A DNA stretch of 64,000 bases. It comes from Mytilus edulis. Its lineage: Eukaryota > Mollusca > Bivalvia > Mytilida > Mytilidae. The stretch covers positions 42,398,733 through 42,462,732 of the forward strand of contig NC_092351.1 in assembly GCF_963676685.1 (NCBI RefSeq), read 5' to 3'. Within the stretch, counting starts at the first letter, position 1. Each line of letters begins with the position of its first letter. The notes beneath the pieces were generated by a model, which did no database searches, was not told the DNA's origin, and saw nothing but the letters and a program-made list of their open reading frames with translations. This document shows positions 12,321 to 24,453 of the stretch, one piece after another. The position numbers and the translations under genes were made by a program.

Positions 12321-12419
12321 TTACGGGCGTATTAAAGCCAAAAGAATTAAGACAAGATCACGATGAGTCACAGAGGGGTTGATGCTATTGAATTCAGTGT
12401 GTAATCTCTAGAGATATAG

Positions 12420-12955
12420 AGGTTAGACTCAATGATGCAGGGTTTTGAGACTTACATGAAAAATTTGCAAAGCAGTTACTTCTTGAAAAACATGACCGCA
12501 AATATAGCCATTTGTATATGGCATGCCTGAAAAGAATGATGAAAGCATCTGGAAAGTAATTGATGGCCTGATGATAAATTATTTAAAAATGGAAAACCTA
12601 AAGTAGATGCCTTCCCATTTGCAAATGCTCATAGAATACCAGCTAGGTAGAATTCAGGAGAGAGAAAACGATCAAATCCTATAATTATAAGATTCATTCA
12701 TTATGCTGATAAAGAGATATTCTTATCACATGGGTCAAATTAAGCCGGAAAGAATATCCGCATTGTAGATGATCTACCTCCTTGCATGAAGAAAGCCCGA
12801 AATGAACTTGCCAAAATTGCATACAAGATTAGGTCAGAAGAAAAACTTCAAACACGAATTCGTCATTTAGGAGTCACTGTGATCCTTGAAACACGCACTA
12901 GTTCAAGAGATCAGTGGCACGTTCGCAGGGAATTCCGTTGTTGCTAACTTGTATA
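12420..12955 (+). pseudogene. LINE ORF1-like protein remnant
   Basis: Broken frames read ESIWKVIDGL, FPFANAHRIPAR, IIIRFIHYADKEIFLSHGS, IVDDLPPCMKKARNELAK and EEKLQTRIR. This pattern matches the ORF1 proteins of L1/Tx1-type LINEs in marine invertebrates: an RNA-binding region with a conserved 'HR..R' segment, then 'DLPP', then a basic helix. Several frameshifts and stops are present. No matching ORF2 lies downstream on this strand, so it is an isolated fragment and is not linked to the minus-strand LINE at 5-10 kb. Confidence 0.6.
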
Positions 12956-12959
12956 GAAC

Positions 12960-13850
12960 CTGACAATACTCCATCACATACTGTAATAAGTTTACTGACT
13001 TTGCTTCATATATCTGCTTTTTGTATCCAGTAAAATACATAGAATGCTATGCAAATACATATAATGCTATGCATGCATATTTGTACATTTCTAGTTTCTG
13101 ATGTATTTAGAATACTACATTGAGTGTAAGTATACATTTGTGTAGAATTGTTCTTACATGTGCTTCTATGTACTTTAAGTTTATGAGCGAGCTTTTGTAA
13201 ATATTATTGAAATGAGCAATGGATACAATTCTAAAACTATCTACTTAACTCTCATTTAAATAACTGAATTAAAAAATAATTTGAAGAAAGAAAAAAATGA
13301 AATTAGTTCTCTTTTTAAGACAACTTTCTGTATATGCAGATATATATTTATTTTTCGTGTGGTTATTTTACCACGTGCTGAAATGTTGATGTTTAATTGA
13401 TAAATTACTTTGAGAGAAGAGTTCTAGTTTAGGGTTGAATCCAAGTTGTATTTACTGGCTACAGCCATTGTATTTGCTTTAGGCTTATAATGCTTACATT
13501 GTTACTGTTGAAACATGTTTGCAATTGCTTGTGTTCATTGTATGAAAGTGATGCTACCGTATGCTTAAATTATTTTTTGTGTTGTTTTGTGCAATTGGTT
13601 GGTTATTTATTTTGTTATTGTTGTACATTTTGTACAAGTAGTTTGCTTCCTCCTTATTAACAAACTATATTATGTTATTTTTTGACTGTCAACCAGTGCT
13701 TCTTTAAAAAATAATTCACTTACCACAAGCTTTATAAGTCAGCAAATTAAGGAGTAGAATTATAAACATCTGATCTGTCTTTAAAACCATATTCCGAATA
13801 TTCATATGTTCCAGTAAACTCTGAATATTTATGGCCTCTCAAAGCAAGGA
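12960..13850. other. No recognised feature
   Basis: AT-rich sequence without repeat structure or coding pattern that I can see. Confidence 0.4.
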
Positions 13851-13857
13851 TGTCCTT

Positions 13858-13922
13858 TTATGAAACGCGCGTCTGGCGACATTACATTATTTCATTCCTA
13901 GTATCTATGATGAGTTTATTTC
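13858..13922 (-). repeat. 'catagataccaggacta' family, truncated reverse copy
   Basis: Reads gaaacgcgcgtctggcgaca ... cctagtatctatgatgag to tttattt. Same retained terminus as the other truncated copies. Confidence 0.75.
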
Positions 13923-14164
13923 TATACCCACTGCTCGTCTTTTATTGACAGTTTCCACCGATATTGCGATCTTTTTAAAATCATATAAAGCTATTCCATT
14001 TCAATAAATACATGTTTTAATGTTTAACAATAAAGACTTGAAATCGCATATTTGATGAGCGTTTTTCTCTGTCTTTTGAGATTTAAAGATTTAATGATTA
14101 CAAAACAAAATATTTATGTTGCATACACACATTATCCTCGTGTGTATTAGAAAATTATAAGAAA

Positions 14165-14320
14165 TTAAAATTGAGAATGGAAATGGGGAATATGTCAAAG
14201 AGACAAAAATCCGATCAAAGAGCAGATAACAGCCGAAGGTCACTTATGGGTCTTCAACGCAGCGAGAAAATCCCACACCAAATCAAAATCCTGAACAAAA
14301 TGATAAATACAAAAGATAAT
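14165..14320 (+). repeat. 'gagaatggaaatgggga' family, truncated copy
   Basis: The sequence gagaatggaaatggggaata is followed by gtcaaagagacaaaaatcc and gccgaaggtcac.tatgggtc, matching (in reverse) the long copy at 60815-61450. Confidence 0.7.
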
Positions 14321-14381
14321 TAATACATTGTAAAGTACCTTTGGTATGTGGAGACCAGCAGTTTTAAAACTAAAGTAAAAC

Positions 14382-14600
14382 TAGATGTGTCAAAGCGACA
14401 CGAATGGCCCCGTCTCAAAATGTTGAAAAGTCTGCATTTTCAATTACACATGTGGACACAAACATGATGGTAGTCTCACATGTAAAAATCAGCTCAAAAT
14501 CTGGCGGCGTATATAGAAAAAAAGTCTATGTAATTGTGACATTGTGTGATTTTCAACAATTTTCAAAGTTGTTAACCCTTAGTTTTGGCAAAAATTAGCG
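14382..14600 (+). repeat. Probable dispersed repeat segment
   Basis: Begins ctagatgtgtcaaagcgaca then cgaatggcccc, which I recognise as a recurrent molluscan repeat start. It contains a 64-codon open frame that I do not regard as a gene. Confidence 0.35.
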
Positions 14601-14652
14601 GAGCAAAACTTGATCTGCAACTCATCATACACAAAATCAGCCCAGTATCTGA

Positions 14653-15096
14653 AGGGAAAACGGTACTATTACATTTTCCCAGCATTAGGTTGGCCTTTTG
14701 TGTACCCAAGACAGGTGAAGGAAGTCAACTTAGGAGCGCTGTGATTGGATGTAAGGGTACAATATTTTTTTTAATTTATCTATGAACAACTGCAGTGTGT
14801 ATATTTATAATATAAATTTTAAAACCTATTGAAATATTTTCTAGAGAATTATTCGAAAAGGCTTCCAAAATTTCATAAATTAGGTGTAACATGACGGTGG
14901 TCATGAATAACATAAACAAGCTCCGTTGAAAATTGGACATGATACAATTTGGCTTCAATTTTAATTTTTAAAATAGAGTAATAAAGTACTAACACCACAC
15001 ATACCTGTTTTATCCAGGTTTTTATTATAACAAGTGTTAAATTTAGAAAATGGTAGTATAATCGCCTATGACAGAATTAATAGTACCGTTTTCCCT
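14653..15096. mobile_element. MITE copy 1 with perfect 18-bp terminal inverted repeats
   Basis: Left terminus AGGGAAAACGGTACTATT and right terminus AATAGTACCGTTTTCCCT are exact complements. The interior is noncoding and includes taggagcgctgtgattggat. A second copy lies at 16893-17286. No clear target duplication. Confidence 0.8.
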
Positions 15097-15099
15097 ATA

Positions 15100-16010
15100 C
15101 TCAAGATAGCAAGGGAAATCAAAATCTATCAGACTTCAGTCATATTATACTATTTTAAAGCATTTGAAAAGTACATTTGATTTTTATCACAAAGAATACA
15201 AATTTTTAACTGAGAACAGTACATTGTTGAGAAAAGTGCTGAGTCATCATGATAAGTCAAATTGATGGGTACTGATAAAAAAAACTTTATTCTAGGATTT
15301 CAATATTAACTATATTGTATAAAATGCACCAAACTGTTATTCTTTTGTATTTGTTTTCACGTTTCGCAATGATTAATTCAGAATTCAAGTCGCGACAAAT
15401 ATTTTTAACCATATACTTGCCTTTCTTGCTTTGTAATTCCCAAAATGTATCACTTGGGTATTTCTCTAGACATAATCGTTTAAAAAAGGAAATTGTCTGG
15501 TTAAGTTTGTTCTGTTTATGGAGTAAGGCAGTATTTGGTCATACTAGAAGCATTTCAAGTGTTAAAATTGACTATTAAAGAAAAAAAGAGGCCCACTTGA
15601 GGCTAAATTTAGATAGAATTTATACACTCCTGTGTAAAGAATTGTTCATATTCTTGGCAATTCATACAGCAAATATTTCAATAGTGCTTCATTTTGAAGT
15701 TTCAATCTTTTGTTATATCAGGCATATATAATTTTTCAGTTTCTACTGTTGAAAGGACTTGTGTTGGAAATTAATACTCCAAGGGACATACTTCACCTTT
15801 TTCATAGATTAATACAGGCAACAAAGGCAACTTTACAGCTTAGTATTTTGCATATTTAATATTTTAAGTGTCTAATATTTTTGTTTTCATCATCTCAAGA
15901 CAGAATAATGGATTTTATAACAACCTCCGTAATTTTGCACCACAATATGGCATATACTAAAGCATGGAATGGAGATTAGTATGGAAAATCTTGAATTTGT
16001 GCTTTTGATG
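15100..16010. other. No recognised gene
   Basis: AT-rich spacer between two MITEs. An 87-codon frame at 15315-15578 has no domain or codon pattern that argues for a gene. Confidence 0.4.
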
Positions 16011-16011
16011 T

Positions 16012-16595
16012 AAAGGAGTAGGTCCGGTAAGGACCGATTTTGGCCTCAAATTTCAGGTTCATCTGACGAAAGATTTTGACCACTTTTTAAACACTTAAGT
16101 GTCTATTTTATTTGAATTAATTAGTTTATGTGAAAGATTTTAACAGATTTAGTCATTAAAAACGATCCGATTCAAGCTCAAATATGAAAAATCTACCTAA
16201 TATGCCGAAAAATGTCACTTTTCAGATGGTTTTTGGTAAAAATGAAAGTGTCCGCATCCGTGTTCATCCTTAACCTTTATATATGTTATGTTATATCATA
16301 AAATACAACTTACATTTCAATATTAAGGATGAACACGAATGCGGCCACTTTCGTTTTACACGAAAACCGTCTAAATTTTAACTAAAATGCTAGAATTGTG
16401 AAGATTTCAGTAATTAAGCATGACTTTATGGTGCTAGTACCCGATATATGTGCAATGTATTGTCAAAAACAGCCCATATTTATGTAGCAGAAGCATTCTA
16501 CTGTCCAATAAATAACTAAAGGTTTACATTTTAACAATTTTGTAAAACTGCTATATTTTGGGGCCAAAAAGGGGTCTTACTGAACCTACTCCTTT
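16012..16595. mobile_element. MITE with about 38-bp TIRs and an internal palindrome
   Basis: Left end AAAGGAGTAGGTCCGGTAAG continues to TTTTGGCCTC. The right end ends CTTACTGAACCTACTCCTTT, its imperfect complement. Inside, gtgtccgcatccgtgttcat near 16250 pairs with a complementary arm near 16325-16355 (atgaacacgaatgcggcc). No coding capacity. Confidence 0.75.
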
Positions 16596-16892
16596 TGGAT
16601 AAAATGAATACAAATTGAATGAATTGTCACTTTTATCTGTTTTAATGGAACTGTTTATTGTTCTTTTATAATAAGATAAGATATGACTGGATACAGGTTG
16701 TTTATCAAGCCTTATATGAAAGAAGTAGAGAAAGAGGTAAACCAGCATGTAAAGGTGTGGACATCAAATTATCAATGTTTCTTTAAGTAATAGGGACATA
16801 CAAGTATATATTATAGCCAAGGTTTTCACAACAATCCAGTATTGCATTAATAGTGTCATAAGAATTCTTTATAGCTTTATGTAACGGTATAG

Positions 16893-17286
16893 GGAAAACG
16901 GTGCTATTACATTTTCCCAGCATAAGGTTGACATTTTTACCTAAGACAGGTGAAGGAAGTCAACTTAGGAGCGCTGTGATTGGATGGTATTTATCTATGA
17001 ATAACTGCACAGTGTATATTTACAATATAAATTTTAAAACCTATTGAAATATTTTCTAGAGAATTATTCGAACAGGCTTCCAAAATTTCATTAATTTGGT
17101 GTAAAATGACGGTGGCATGGATAACATTAACAAGCTCCGTTGGAAATTGGTCATGATACTATTTTGCCTCAATTTTTAAAATAGAGTAATAAAGTACTAA
17201 CACCACACAAAACTTTTATCCAGGTTTTTTTTTTTTTTAGAAAATGTTAGTATTATCGCCTATGGCAGAATAAATAGTACCCTATA
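16893..17286. mobile_element. MITE copy 2, right terminus damaged
   Basis: The left end AGGGAAAACGGTGCTATT and most of the interior match the copy at 14653. The right end stops at aataaatagtacc without the rest of the inverted repeat. It lacks about 50 bp of interior relative to copy 1. Confidence 0.8.
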
Positions 17287-17289
17287 TGC

Positions 17290-18870
17290 GTTTAAAAAAA
17301 AACTACGTAAAATGGTTTGTTGCGGATTTCTGAATTACGGACAAGAGTAAAACTATATGGCACCGACAACTTTGTTGCGGGGCCATAACAAAAACAAGTC
17401 CGATAACGTTTTCAAAAGCGTAACGACTCATACCATAACCTTGTAACTAAAGTACACATGAATGTCTCAGTCATTTGAAACCAGTAGCTTTATCTATAAA
17501 AGAATATCTGTGCAGATGACCGATGATTTGATTTTTGGTCCTCAATGCTCTTCAACTTCTCATACCTTGCTAAAACGTAGTATTTATTGTGATATGTTAT
17601 AAAATAATATAAAAGATAGGTCATCTCGAGCTCTTTCTACAGGTTGTGAATAAAATGACAACATTGTGTATGGATTTTACAGGAAAAACATCCTTATGTG
17701 AATATTAGCTTAACTGATGATAGAATTGTAACATTGCTGCCTGGGAGGTGTAATCAAGGACGACACAATAAAACACACCATGATTCACATCTTGTACAAG
17801 ATTAAAGTTGAATAAACGTGCACATGCGAGACGTCCCGCAAACTACACTTTCCCATATTTCAATTTATGACGGAATTTGTCAACAATAATGGCGACGACA
17901 TTATCTGATACCAGAGAGTGTCGTACCTAAAAATCAATGTACATACAAATAACGGGACTCCAGATTATATAGACTTGAGTAATCTTAGATGCTATTCCAC
18001 AAATTGCAAATTATAAATTGTGAAAGTTAGAATTCTTTATACACTACACATGAAATAAACGATCAGTTAGAGTAACAATATAATCCTGACATTCCAGACA
18101 GAGTTGATAATAACGATGTATTTTCATATTCATTTGGTTCCTGAATTTCATCTGATGTTTCCTTAGCCTGTTATTACTTGTCATCCTCTACGACTGGCTC
18201 ATCCACCACAGATGCTATCTTCTTATTAGGCATCTGTTTGTTTTGTTCTTCTGTTTACATGTTCTCGTCCTTAAATTGAAACCAGTGCCTCATCTATTCG
18301 TGCTACTTCATTTATATATGGCATTGGAAACACATCACAAGGACACCATCTACATTTAACCCTGTTCATTGTATGTGCAAAGCGCACGTCTCTTTAAACT
18401 TTAAGTTGGATAATTTCTCAAATTTTCTTAGGAGACATGTGATTGATTAAGCTAAAAGTCATTACACGCCAGTACTTTTCCGTTCGTTTTTCTCTGAATT
18501 TATTAATAACAACGCAACATACAACCAAACTCACGAAATTGTGATGTAGAAGAAACGCGCGTCTGGCGTACTAAATGATAATCCTGGTACCTTTGATAAC
18601 TATCTGCTTTAACAATTAAACAAAATATGGCTTCAGAAATCAAAATGACCCGCATATCGGGGCTAGAGTAAACCTTCTTGACGGGATAAAGGGACAGCTT
18701 TAAGGAAATCTCTAAATTTTGATTATGCAACTTTGGGATATAAAACTTGATTCTGGGAAAGTTGTAATAGAGGCCAGATATTGGTTTTATATTTTATAAG
18801 AAAGTGTCAAAAATAGTTATTTTGAAAAAATAACAATAACAAACACTATCACTTAACAGAAATTACCATC
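17290..18870. other. Mostly unrecognised; small repeat fragments
   Basis: At 17535-17575 tttttggtcctcaatgctct is a reversed fragment of the 'catagataccaggacta' family. At 18550-18602 gaaacgcgcgtctggcgtac ... cctggtacctttgataac is a truncated reversed copy of a divergent subfamily. I see no gene. Confidence 0.5.
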
Positions 18871-18879
18871 TCTAGTTCC

Positions 18880-19660
18880 AGTAATATACCTTTGCCACCC
18901 ACTACTGAGTTCAATGATGATAATATTATAAATTTTGACGAACCTGTTGTTAAAACATCGACACAGATTGCGCCCTACCGAAAGTCTTCTAAAACCGTAA
19001 AAACAGTTTATGTGACCATTTCTGATTACAGTATTGATGCTTTTGTAATTGTCCATCAAATAAAAATACAACTAGAAAGACACAAAGCGAAAAACATTCG
19101 TTACAGCAATTCCTAGTTGGAAACCAGAGAAATATATACCATCCCACTCAACGAGTTAAATCAAATGTTGTGTCAATGTTTATTATCAGTAAGGAAAGAT
19201 GACGGAAACCAGTATGAACAAGCATCCCTAAAAGGAATGCTCTAGTTTCGACAGGTATTTGAGGCAACATAACATGGCTACCTAATAATTAAAAGTGCTG
19301 AGGTTTCGAAAGTAAAACATGTCCACACAGCAAAACAGGTGGAACTTTTAAAAAATGGGAAAAGGGAACGGAAATAATTAGGCAGAGACACTCTGTGGCC
19401 AAGATATAGAAAAGCTCTTTTAGTCAGGAAGTCACAGAACACCACCAAATGACATTGGGTGACGTCAAATTCTCAGGGACAATTCATCGAGGCTTAAGTA
19501 TCTTCAAGTGATAAAACGCATTACAAAAACAAGAACAGGCAAAAAGCTAAAAGACAAGAGAGAATTCCCACAAATGGCATGGGCATTGTCGAAATGCCCA
19601 TCAGATATTTATGATTTGTTCCTTATCATTAGTACAAACAAACCAATGCAGGAATTTATT
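18880..19660 (+). pseudogene. Crypton-like tyrosine recombinase remnant (DUF3504 / KIAA1958-like)
   Basis: Broken frames read IPLNELNQMLCQCL, then VRKDDGNQYEQASLKGML, then LIIKSAEVSKVKHV and AKQVELLKNGK, then ITKTRTGKKLKD and ALSKCPSDIYDLF. This order matches the DUF3504 proteins related to Crypton recombinases (KIAA1958, QRICH1, ZMYM types): an N-terminal SAM-like part with 'RkkdG..Yep.sLkgm', then 'F.k...vL.aK.k.L...GkGN', then the catalytic domain with 'tKTrtG' and 'CPV.iYk.y'. At least six stops or frameshifts and loss of the box containing the catalytic arginine show it is dead. A short similar N-terminal piece is at 26463-26690. Confidence 0.6.
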
Positions 19661-19972
19661 TAAGATAATTTGTAAATTTCAGATCATTATAATCAAAGAA
19701 GCTATTTTATTTAACTATAAATGAACATAAGTCAATTCAACAAGTTATCTGTTTGAATAACTCGATTGAAAAGTCTGAAAAAACCCGAAAAGATGCACGA
19801 AATGTATTAACGGTGAATAATGTATTGAGTGTTCCAAATTCACAGAAACAAAAACAAGACCATCAAAACGTTTGTAAAGAGTTAGAAAAAAAAAAACCAA
19901 TTGATAAAGCACTGAAGCATGTCTCAACTACGTTTAGCAACAAACTTTAAATATGTGAACGAGAAAGTAGTT

Positions 19973-20160
19973 ATCAAAGGTACCAGGATTATAATTTGAT
20001 GTACCAGACGCGCCTTTCGTCTACATAAGACTCACCAGTGACGCTCAAAACAAAATAGTTAGAAAGCCAAATAAGTATAAAGTTAAAAAGCATTTATGAC
20101 CCAAAATTCCAAAAAGGTTATCTATGCCTGTAATAACACAATCCTTAGTATTTTGAATAA
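19973..20160 (+). repeat. 'catagataccaggacta' family, divergent subfamily copy
   Basis: Reads atcaaaggtaccaggattat, then ccagacgcgcctttcgtcta and caccagtgacgctc, then ggttatctatgcctg. It is related to the reversed fragment at 18550. Confidence 0.7.
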
Positions 20161-20168
20161 ATCATATA

Positions 20169-20619
20169 GGGACGAAGTCCCCAATTACGGTAGAAAAATC
20201 AATAAAAAAAAAAAAAAAAAAAAAATCGGGAAAATTTCCCGAATTTTTCATTCTACTAATGAACTCAAAATTGTTAACTTTTTATTTCAGATCTACTTCC
20301 TGTTTCGGTTTTCTCCGCTTTTGCGCAGATATCTGTCTTGTTTGCATGAGACTTTGAAAAAAAAATTATATTTATCAGTATAGTAAAATATAAGATTGGA
20401 TCTCAATACAAATTCAATTTTAAAAATTGTTTGATATGAAAAAACGTTACCTGATGAAAGCGTTTCTTTTGTTTACATCGAATATGACGTCATAACTTAA
20501 AGAACGTCACAGCTAATTCCCTAACAACAGAATCAAAATCGGGAACGTTACGTACGGTATTTCGGTTTCTTTTATCGACGTGATTGAATTAAAAAAATAA
20601 TACATACAGACTTCGTCCC
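20169..20619. mobile_element. Candidate MITE, 11-bp TIR GGGACGAAGTC
   Basis: The left end GGGACGAAGTC and right end GACTTCGTCCC are exact complements 451 bp apart. Near the left end lies a run of about 22 A residues followed by the palindrome cgggaaaatttcccg. Only one copy is in the window, and the target duplication is unclear. Confidence 0.55.
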
Positions 20620-20749
20620 CATTCACAGGTTATGCCTTCCTCATATTACTTTTCCAAAAAATTAATTTATTAAAAATAAACATATAATTGATATTCATGT
20701 CAAAACCAGTAAAGCCAGGCTTGATGCAATAATTCGGTGACTGTCACAG

Positions 20750-21210
20750 GGTATATCTGACTTATACAAACCAACTAATTTCAGAAATCCTTGTGGTGTA
20801 GTTCCTGAGAAAAATGTGACGAAAGTTATCAATTTGACTATCAAGTGTAAAATTATTCAAGTGTTTGGTAAACAGAAAGTAGTTAAATGATGTATCTGAA
20901 AACGCATCACACGGTTTAGCTGACTTAAATGAACACTGAAACCAAATTTCAGAAATCCTTGTAGTGGTGTTCCTGAGAAAATGGTGACGAAAATGATAAC
21001 CTTGGCTATCATGTGTAAAATGATACAAGTGTTAGGTAAACAGTAATTTATTGAGTTATGAATCTGAAAACGCATCACATGGTAGAACCGACTTATATAA
21101 ATATTGAAACCAAATTTCAGAAATCCTTGTAGTTAGGTTCATGTGAAAAATATTCATGGGACTGACGGATGGACTGACGGACAGACAGAGGTTAAACAGT
21201 TTACCCCCAC
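20750..21210 (+). repeat. Tandem-core element with about 175-bp units and an ACGG-type tract
   Basis: About 2.5 units share atttcagaaatccttgt, ctgaaaacgcatcaca and gtgtttggtaaacag. They end in ggactgacggatggactgac then ggacagacag. Same architecture as 10200-10830 but unrelated in sequence. Confidence 0.65.
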
Positions 21211-21430
21211 TTTCATACATGTTATTGACATTAAAATGCTTCCTACCAAAATCGGCAAAGTCAACACAATTAATGAAATATGTTTTATAGTATTCCTGCA
21301 GTTGCAAAATATACATTGCGCTTCGTCTTCATTCTTTAGAAGATACTCATGTGTCATTCTAGTATGACCAATAACTAAACACGAAGAAATATATACATGT
21401 ATGTACTTTTCACAAAACGACACTTGGTGT
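21210..21430 (-). pseudogene. Non-LTR retrotransposon ORF2 C-terminal fragment
   Basis: Reads IGHTRMTHEYLLKNEDEAQC, then CRNTIKHI and, after a frameshift, NCVDFADFGRKHF. This matches the region after the RNase H domain in Jockey/I/CR1-type LINEs (IGHTRLTH.YLL...PQC..C...TV.HIL..C). It directly abuts the tandem-core repeat. Confidence 0.65.
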
Positions 21431-23100
21431 AACATAGACACCAAAAGAAGGATCACAATGTCATTATCCTGATCATCAGAAGAAAGACAAACCAGAGAAG
21501 AACACGAAGACGTTAATAATAAAGTAGTCCATAGAGTCTGGGAGAGCAATACCAGTTTGAACAGGTAATATAATTCATTATTAAGCTTTAAATGGAGCTA
21601 TAGTGCGTCATACAGAGATTAGAAATTATTATAATTTATCATTTAGTTATTTAATTCACTATTGTATTACTTTTCAAATTTAAGCAAGCTTAATTTTTAA
21701 ACATTGCTTTCATTAATTATATTCAGGTAAAAATTATACAAACAATGTCTTTAATTCACACAAGACCTTTGGGTTTCTCGCTAAATGTTAGCACGAGTTT
21801 CTTGCTTTTAAATTTGAATAGACATAAAAAGAGTTTCAATGTACCACATTTTTAGTTATTTGAAAATCACCAAGGAGTTTGAATGGAACAACTCTCCAAT
21901 CTTTCTGTTTATATATATTTCTGCTGTTTTTGAATTTATTACACTTGTTTCAGTTCCCATTGATATTTTGGACATTCTATCCATGTACATAACTTGCTTG
22001 GACTTAAGAAATTTTTGAGGTTGCGGATTTATCGAAATTCACTGCTTTGGTTGATCCAGCAGAGACAATTGTTATACACTGGTACACCCGTCAGTGTTTG
22101 ATAGTCAACTTTTTGTAAATTGTTTGTAAACAATTTATGTTATTTGTTTGAAGAAAATTGAATTACCATGGCAAATAAGCAACCATTTATTTTACAATGA
22201 ATAATATGAACGTACAATTCTTAAATGATATATTTGCTTAGTTTGATATTCATTGTTCAGTCTTATTCAAATCAAGTAAAGATATTTCCGTATAACTAGC
22301 ATTACACGCATCCATTATATACAATAAGAAGTATATGGTATTAATTAATTAATTTGTCAATTGTGTAATCAAACAAAGTTTCTAATTTGTAAGATGAAAA
22401 GAACTTCCCACAATAAACTTAATACATATCTTCCCTTTACAGAAAATGCCCGTGCATATAAGAAATCAGGGTAGTGAAAGATGAAATATCCTTGTTTTTT
22501 TTTTATTTTAATGAAATACTAAAGATCATTTGAATCAAATGAAGATTGTAGAAATTTTCCATGTCCACGTTTACTAAGATTGAGTATGACTTGCAATGGG
22601 AAATGCATATAAGCCAGTCTGCTATTGCCACATTAAAATCTGCCCTAAGTACTTAGCATGCACTGTATCATCTTTATTTATTTTAATTCAAGCAATATAA
22701 AATCTTTCTTTGGTTTCATTTTTGATAAACAAAATCAATATAAATGGTCAAAACTCTTTTTTTTTTTTAAATTCTCAGTAAACATTGGAAATATTAGAAT
22801 AAGAACACGATTCCCAAATAAGACATATGTATCCAATAAAGACTAAGTAACTCATTGTCGATCACTGTATGACCTTCAGTAATGAGAAAAACTATACTGT
22901 ATAATAAGTAATCAAACATGGTTAAATTGTAAATAAAAATGAGGAAGCTAGCTATCTGTATAACTATATACACATTATTCCCGAAGGAACTTAATAAAAA
23001 AGGAAAAATCTCCAAGCCTGAAACAGCATATTTACAAAAAAAAAAAAAAAAAACACGAACCCCACCCCGTCGTGTTGCTTATGTGATTACAAATCCGGTA
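21431..23100. other. No recognised gene
   Basis: AT-rich. I see neither coding pattern nor a repeat with another copy in this window. 23030-23150 is the 3' tail of the Penelope-like element. Confidence 0.45.
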
Positions 23101-23149
23101 AATAGTCTAATTCGGTAGGTCACATTCATGAAAGGGAAGGGGATTGTAG

Positions 23150-24453
23150 TTACGACGTAAGGAACATATCCGATATAATTTGTGAAACGGTTATTCCATA
23201 ACGGTCAACCAACTCGTGATGACGTCCGTAAAATTTACGAAGGGATGATTTCAACTTCACCATTTGGAACTCTTGGTTTAATAGCTTCCTTGTGAGCAGT
23301 AACCATCTATCAAGAAAATCATGATAGGAAATGCAAGCACGGGAATATCGTATCAATTGGGAGATATATACCCCGTATGCAGGTGCTGCTGGAATGTTGC
23401 TACTTAGAAATGGAAAGTTCACAATTGGAAAGCTGAAATCATCTCTTTTGTCGTAAAGTTTTGTTTTCAACCGACCCTCATTGTCAATTTCTAGATGTAA
23501 GTCAAGATATGAAGCCGACTTAACTGTATCTGTAGTATCCTTTATCTCCAATTCGATGGGATAGATGCGTTCCACATAGTCACCAAATTTTGAATTGTTT
23601 AGTGAAAGAACGTCATCTATATAGCGGAAAGTAGAGGTAAAGGATATTGCTAACTTCTTATCTTTCTTCCTAAGAAGTTCCTGCATGAAGTCAGCCTCAT
23701 AATAATAAAGAAACAAGTCGGCAAGTAGAGGGGCACAGTTTGTTCCCATTGGGATGCCGACAGCCTGTTGAAAAACACGTCCTCCGAACGTTACAAATAT
23801 GTTGTCAATCAAGAAATCAAGCATCTTGATAATATCGGTTTCAGAGAAATTTTTGTTTGAATCAGAGTGATTCTTTACAAAGTATGATTTATCCCTCCCT
23901 AAGACATAATACTTGTATCTACGTTGGCCATTCTTTTTTATGAAGCAAAGTAATACCAACTCTTTCAATTTGTCTTTTAGTTTGGAATGTGGAATACTTG
24001 TGTAAAGAGTAGAAAAGTCAAATGTTTTAATACTGTTACAAGATGAAAGAGAGTTAGATTGTATGTACTCTAAAAGATCTTTAGAATTTTTAAGTATCCA
24101 CATCTGATTTACGCCACCTCTAGAATAGGCAGTTTCACAATAACTTTGAAGCCCGTCTTTGATTGCTGATAAAATAGATGTTAATAATTTAGAAAGAGGT
24201 TTCGTGGAGCACTTGGAAGACCCAGCAATATACCGTTGTTTGTAAGGACACTTATGTAGTTTAGGTATCCAATACAGTGATGAAAGATCCAGTTCTTCAT
24301 CTTTGGTTCTTCATCTTTGGTTGAAATACCAAAGGAACAAAGAACAGACCTATGATTATCCAGGATTTCCTCTTTGGTAAGTGTCGTGAGGGTATATATA
24401 AACCTCTGTAAAACATTGAACAGGACTTCGGCCTTCTTTATGTAGCAACACAT
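23150..24453 (-). pseudogene. Penelope-like element reverse transcriptase, one frameshift
   Basis: An uninterrupted 317-codon frame (24103-23150) carries the RT core: motif A region DFSTLYTSIPH, motif B GIPMGTNCAPLLADLFLYYY, motif C FRYIDDVL, then SYLDLHLEIDNEGRL. Upstream, the same frame continues through LYWIPKLHKCPYKQRYIAG and TAYSRGGVNQ. At 24293-24320 a 14-bp tandem duplication (ttcttcatctttgg twice) shifts the frame. Beyond it lies the amino-terminal part, LTKEEILDNHRSVLCSFGIS. These motifs match Penelope-like elements common in bivalves, which lack the APE endonuclease of LINEs. No GIY-YIG endonuclease domain follows before the poly-T tract at about 23036. The near-intact frame suggests a fairly recent insertion. 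Confidence 0.85.

Noticed and set aside
13420..13450. gggttgaatcc resembling a tRNA T-arm
   Set aside because: No acceptor stem or anticodon arm can be drawn around it.
15315..15578. An 87-codon plus frame beginning MYKMHQTVILLYLFS with a possible signal peptide
   Set aside because: No domain, no splice context and no other support. AT-rich DNA often yields such hydrophobic frames.
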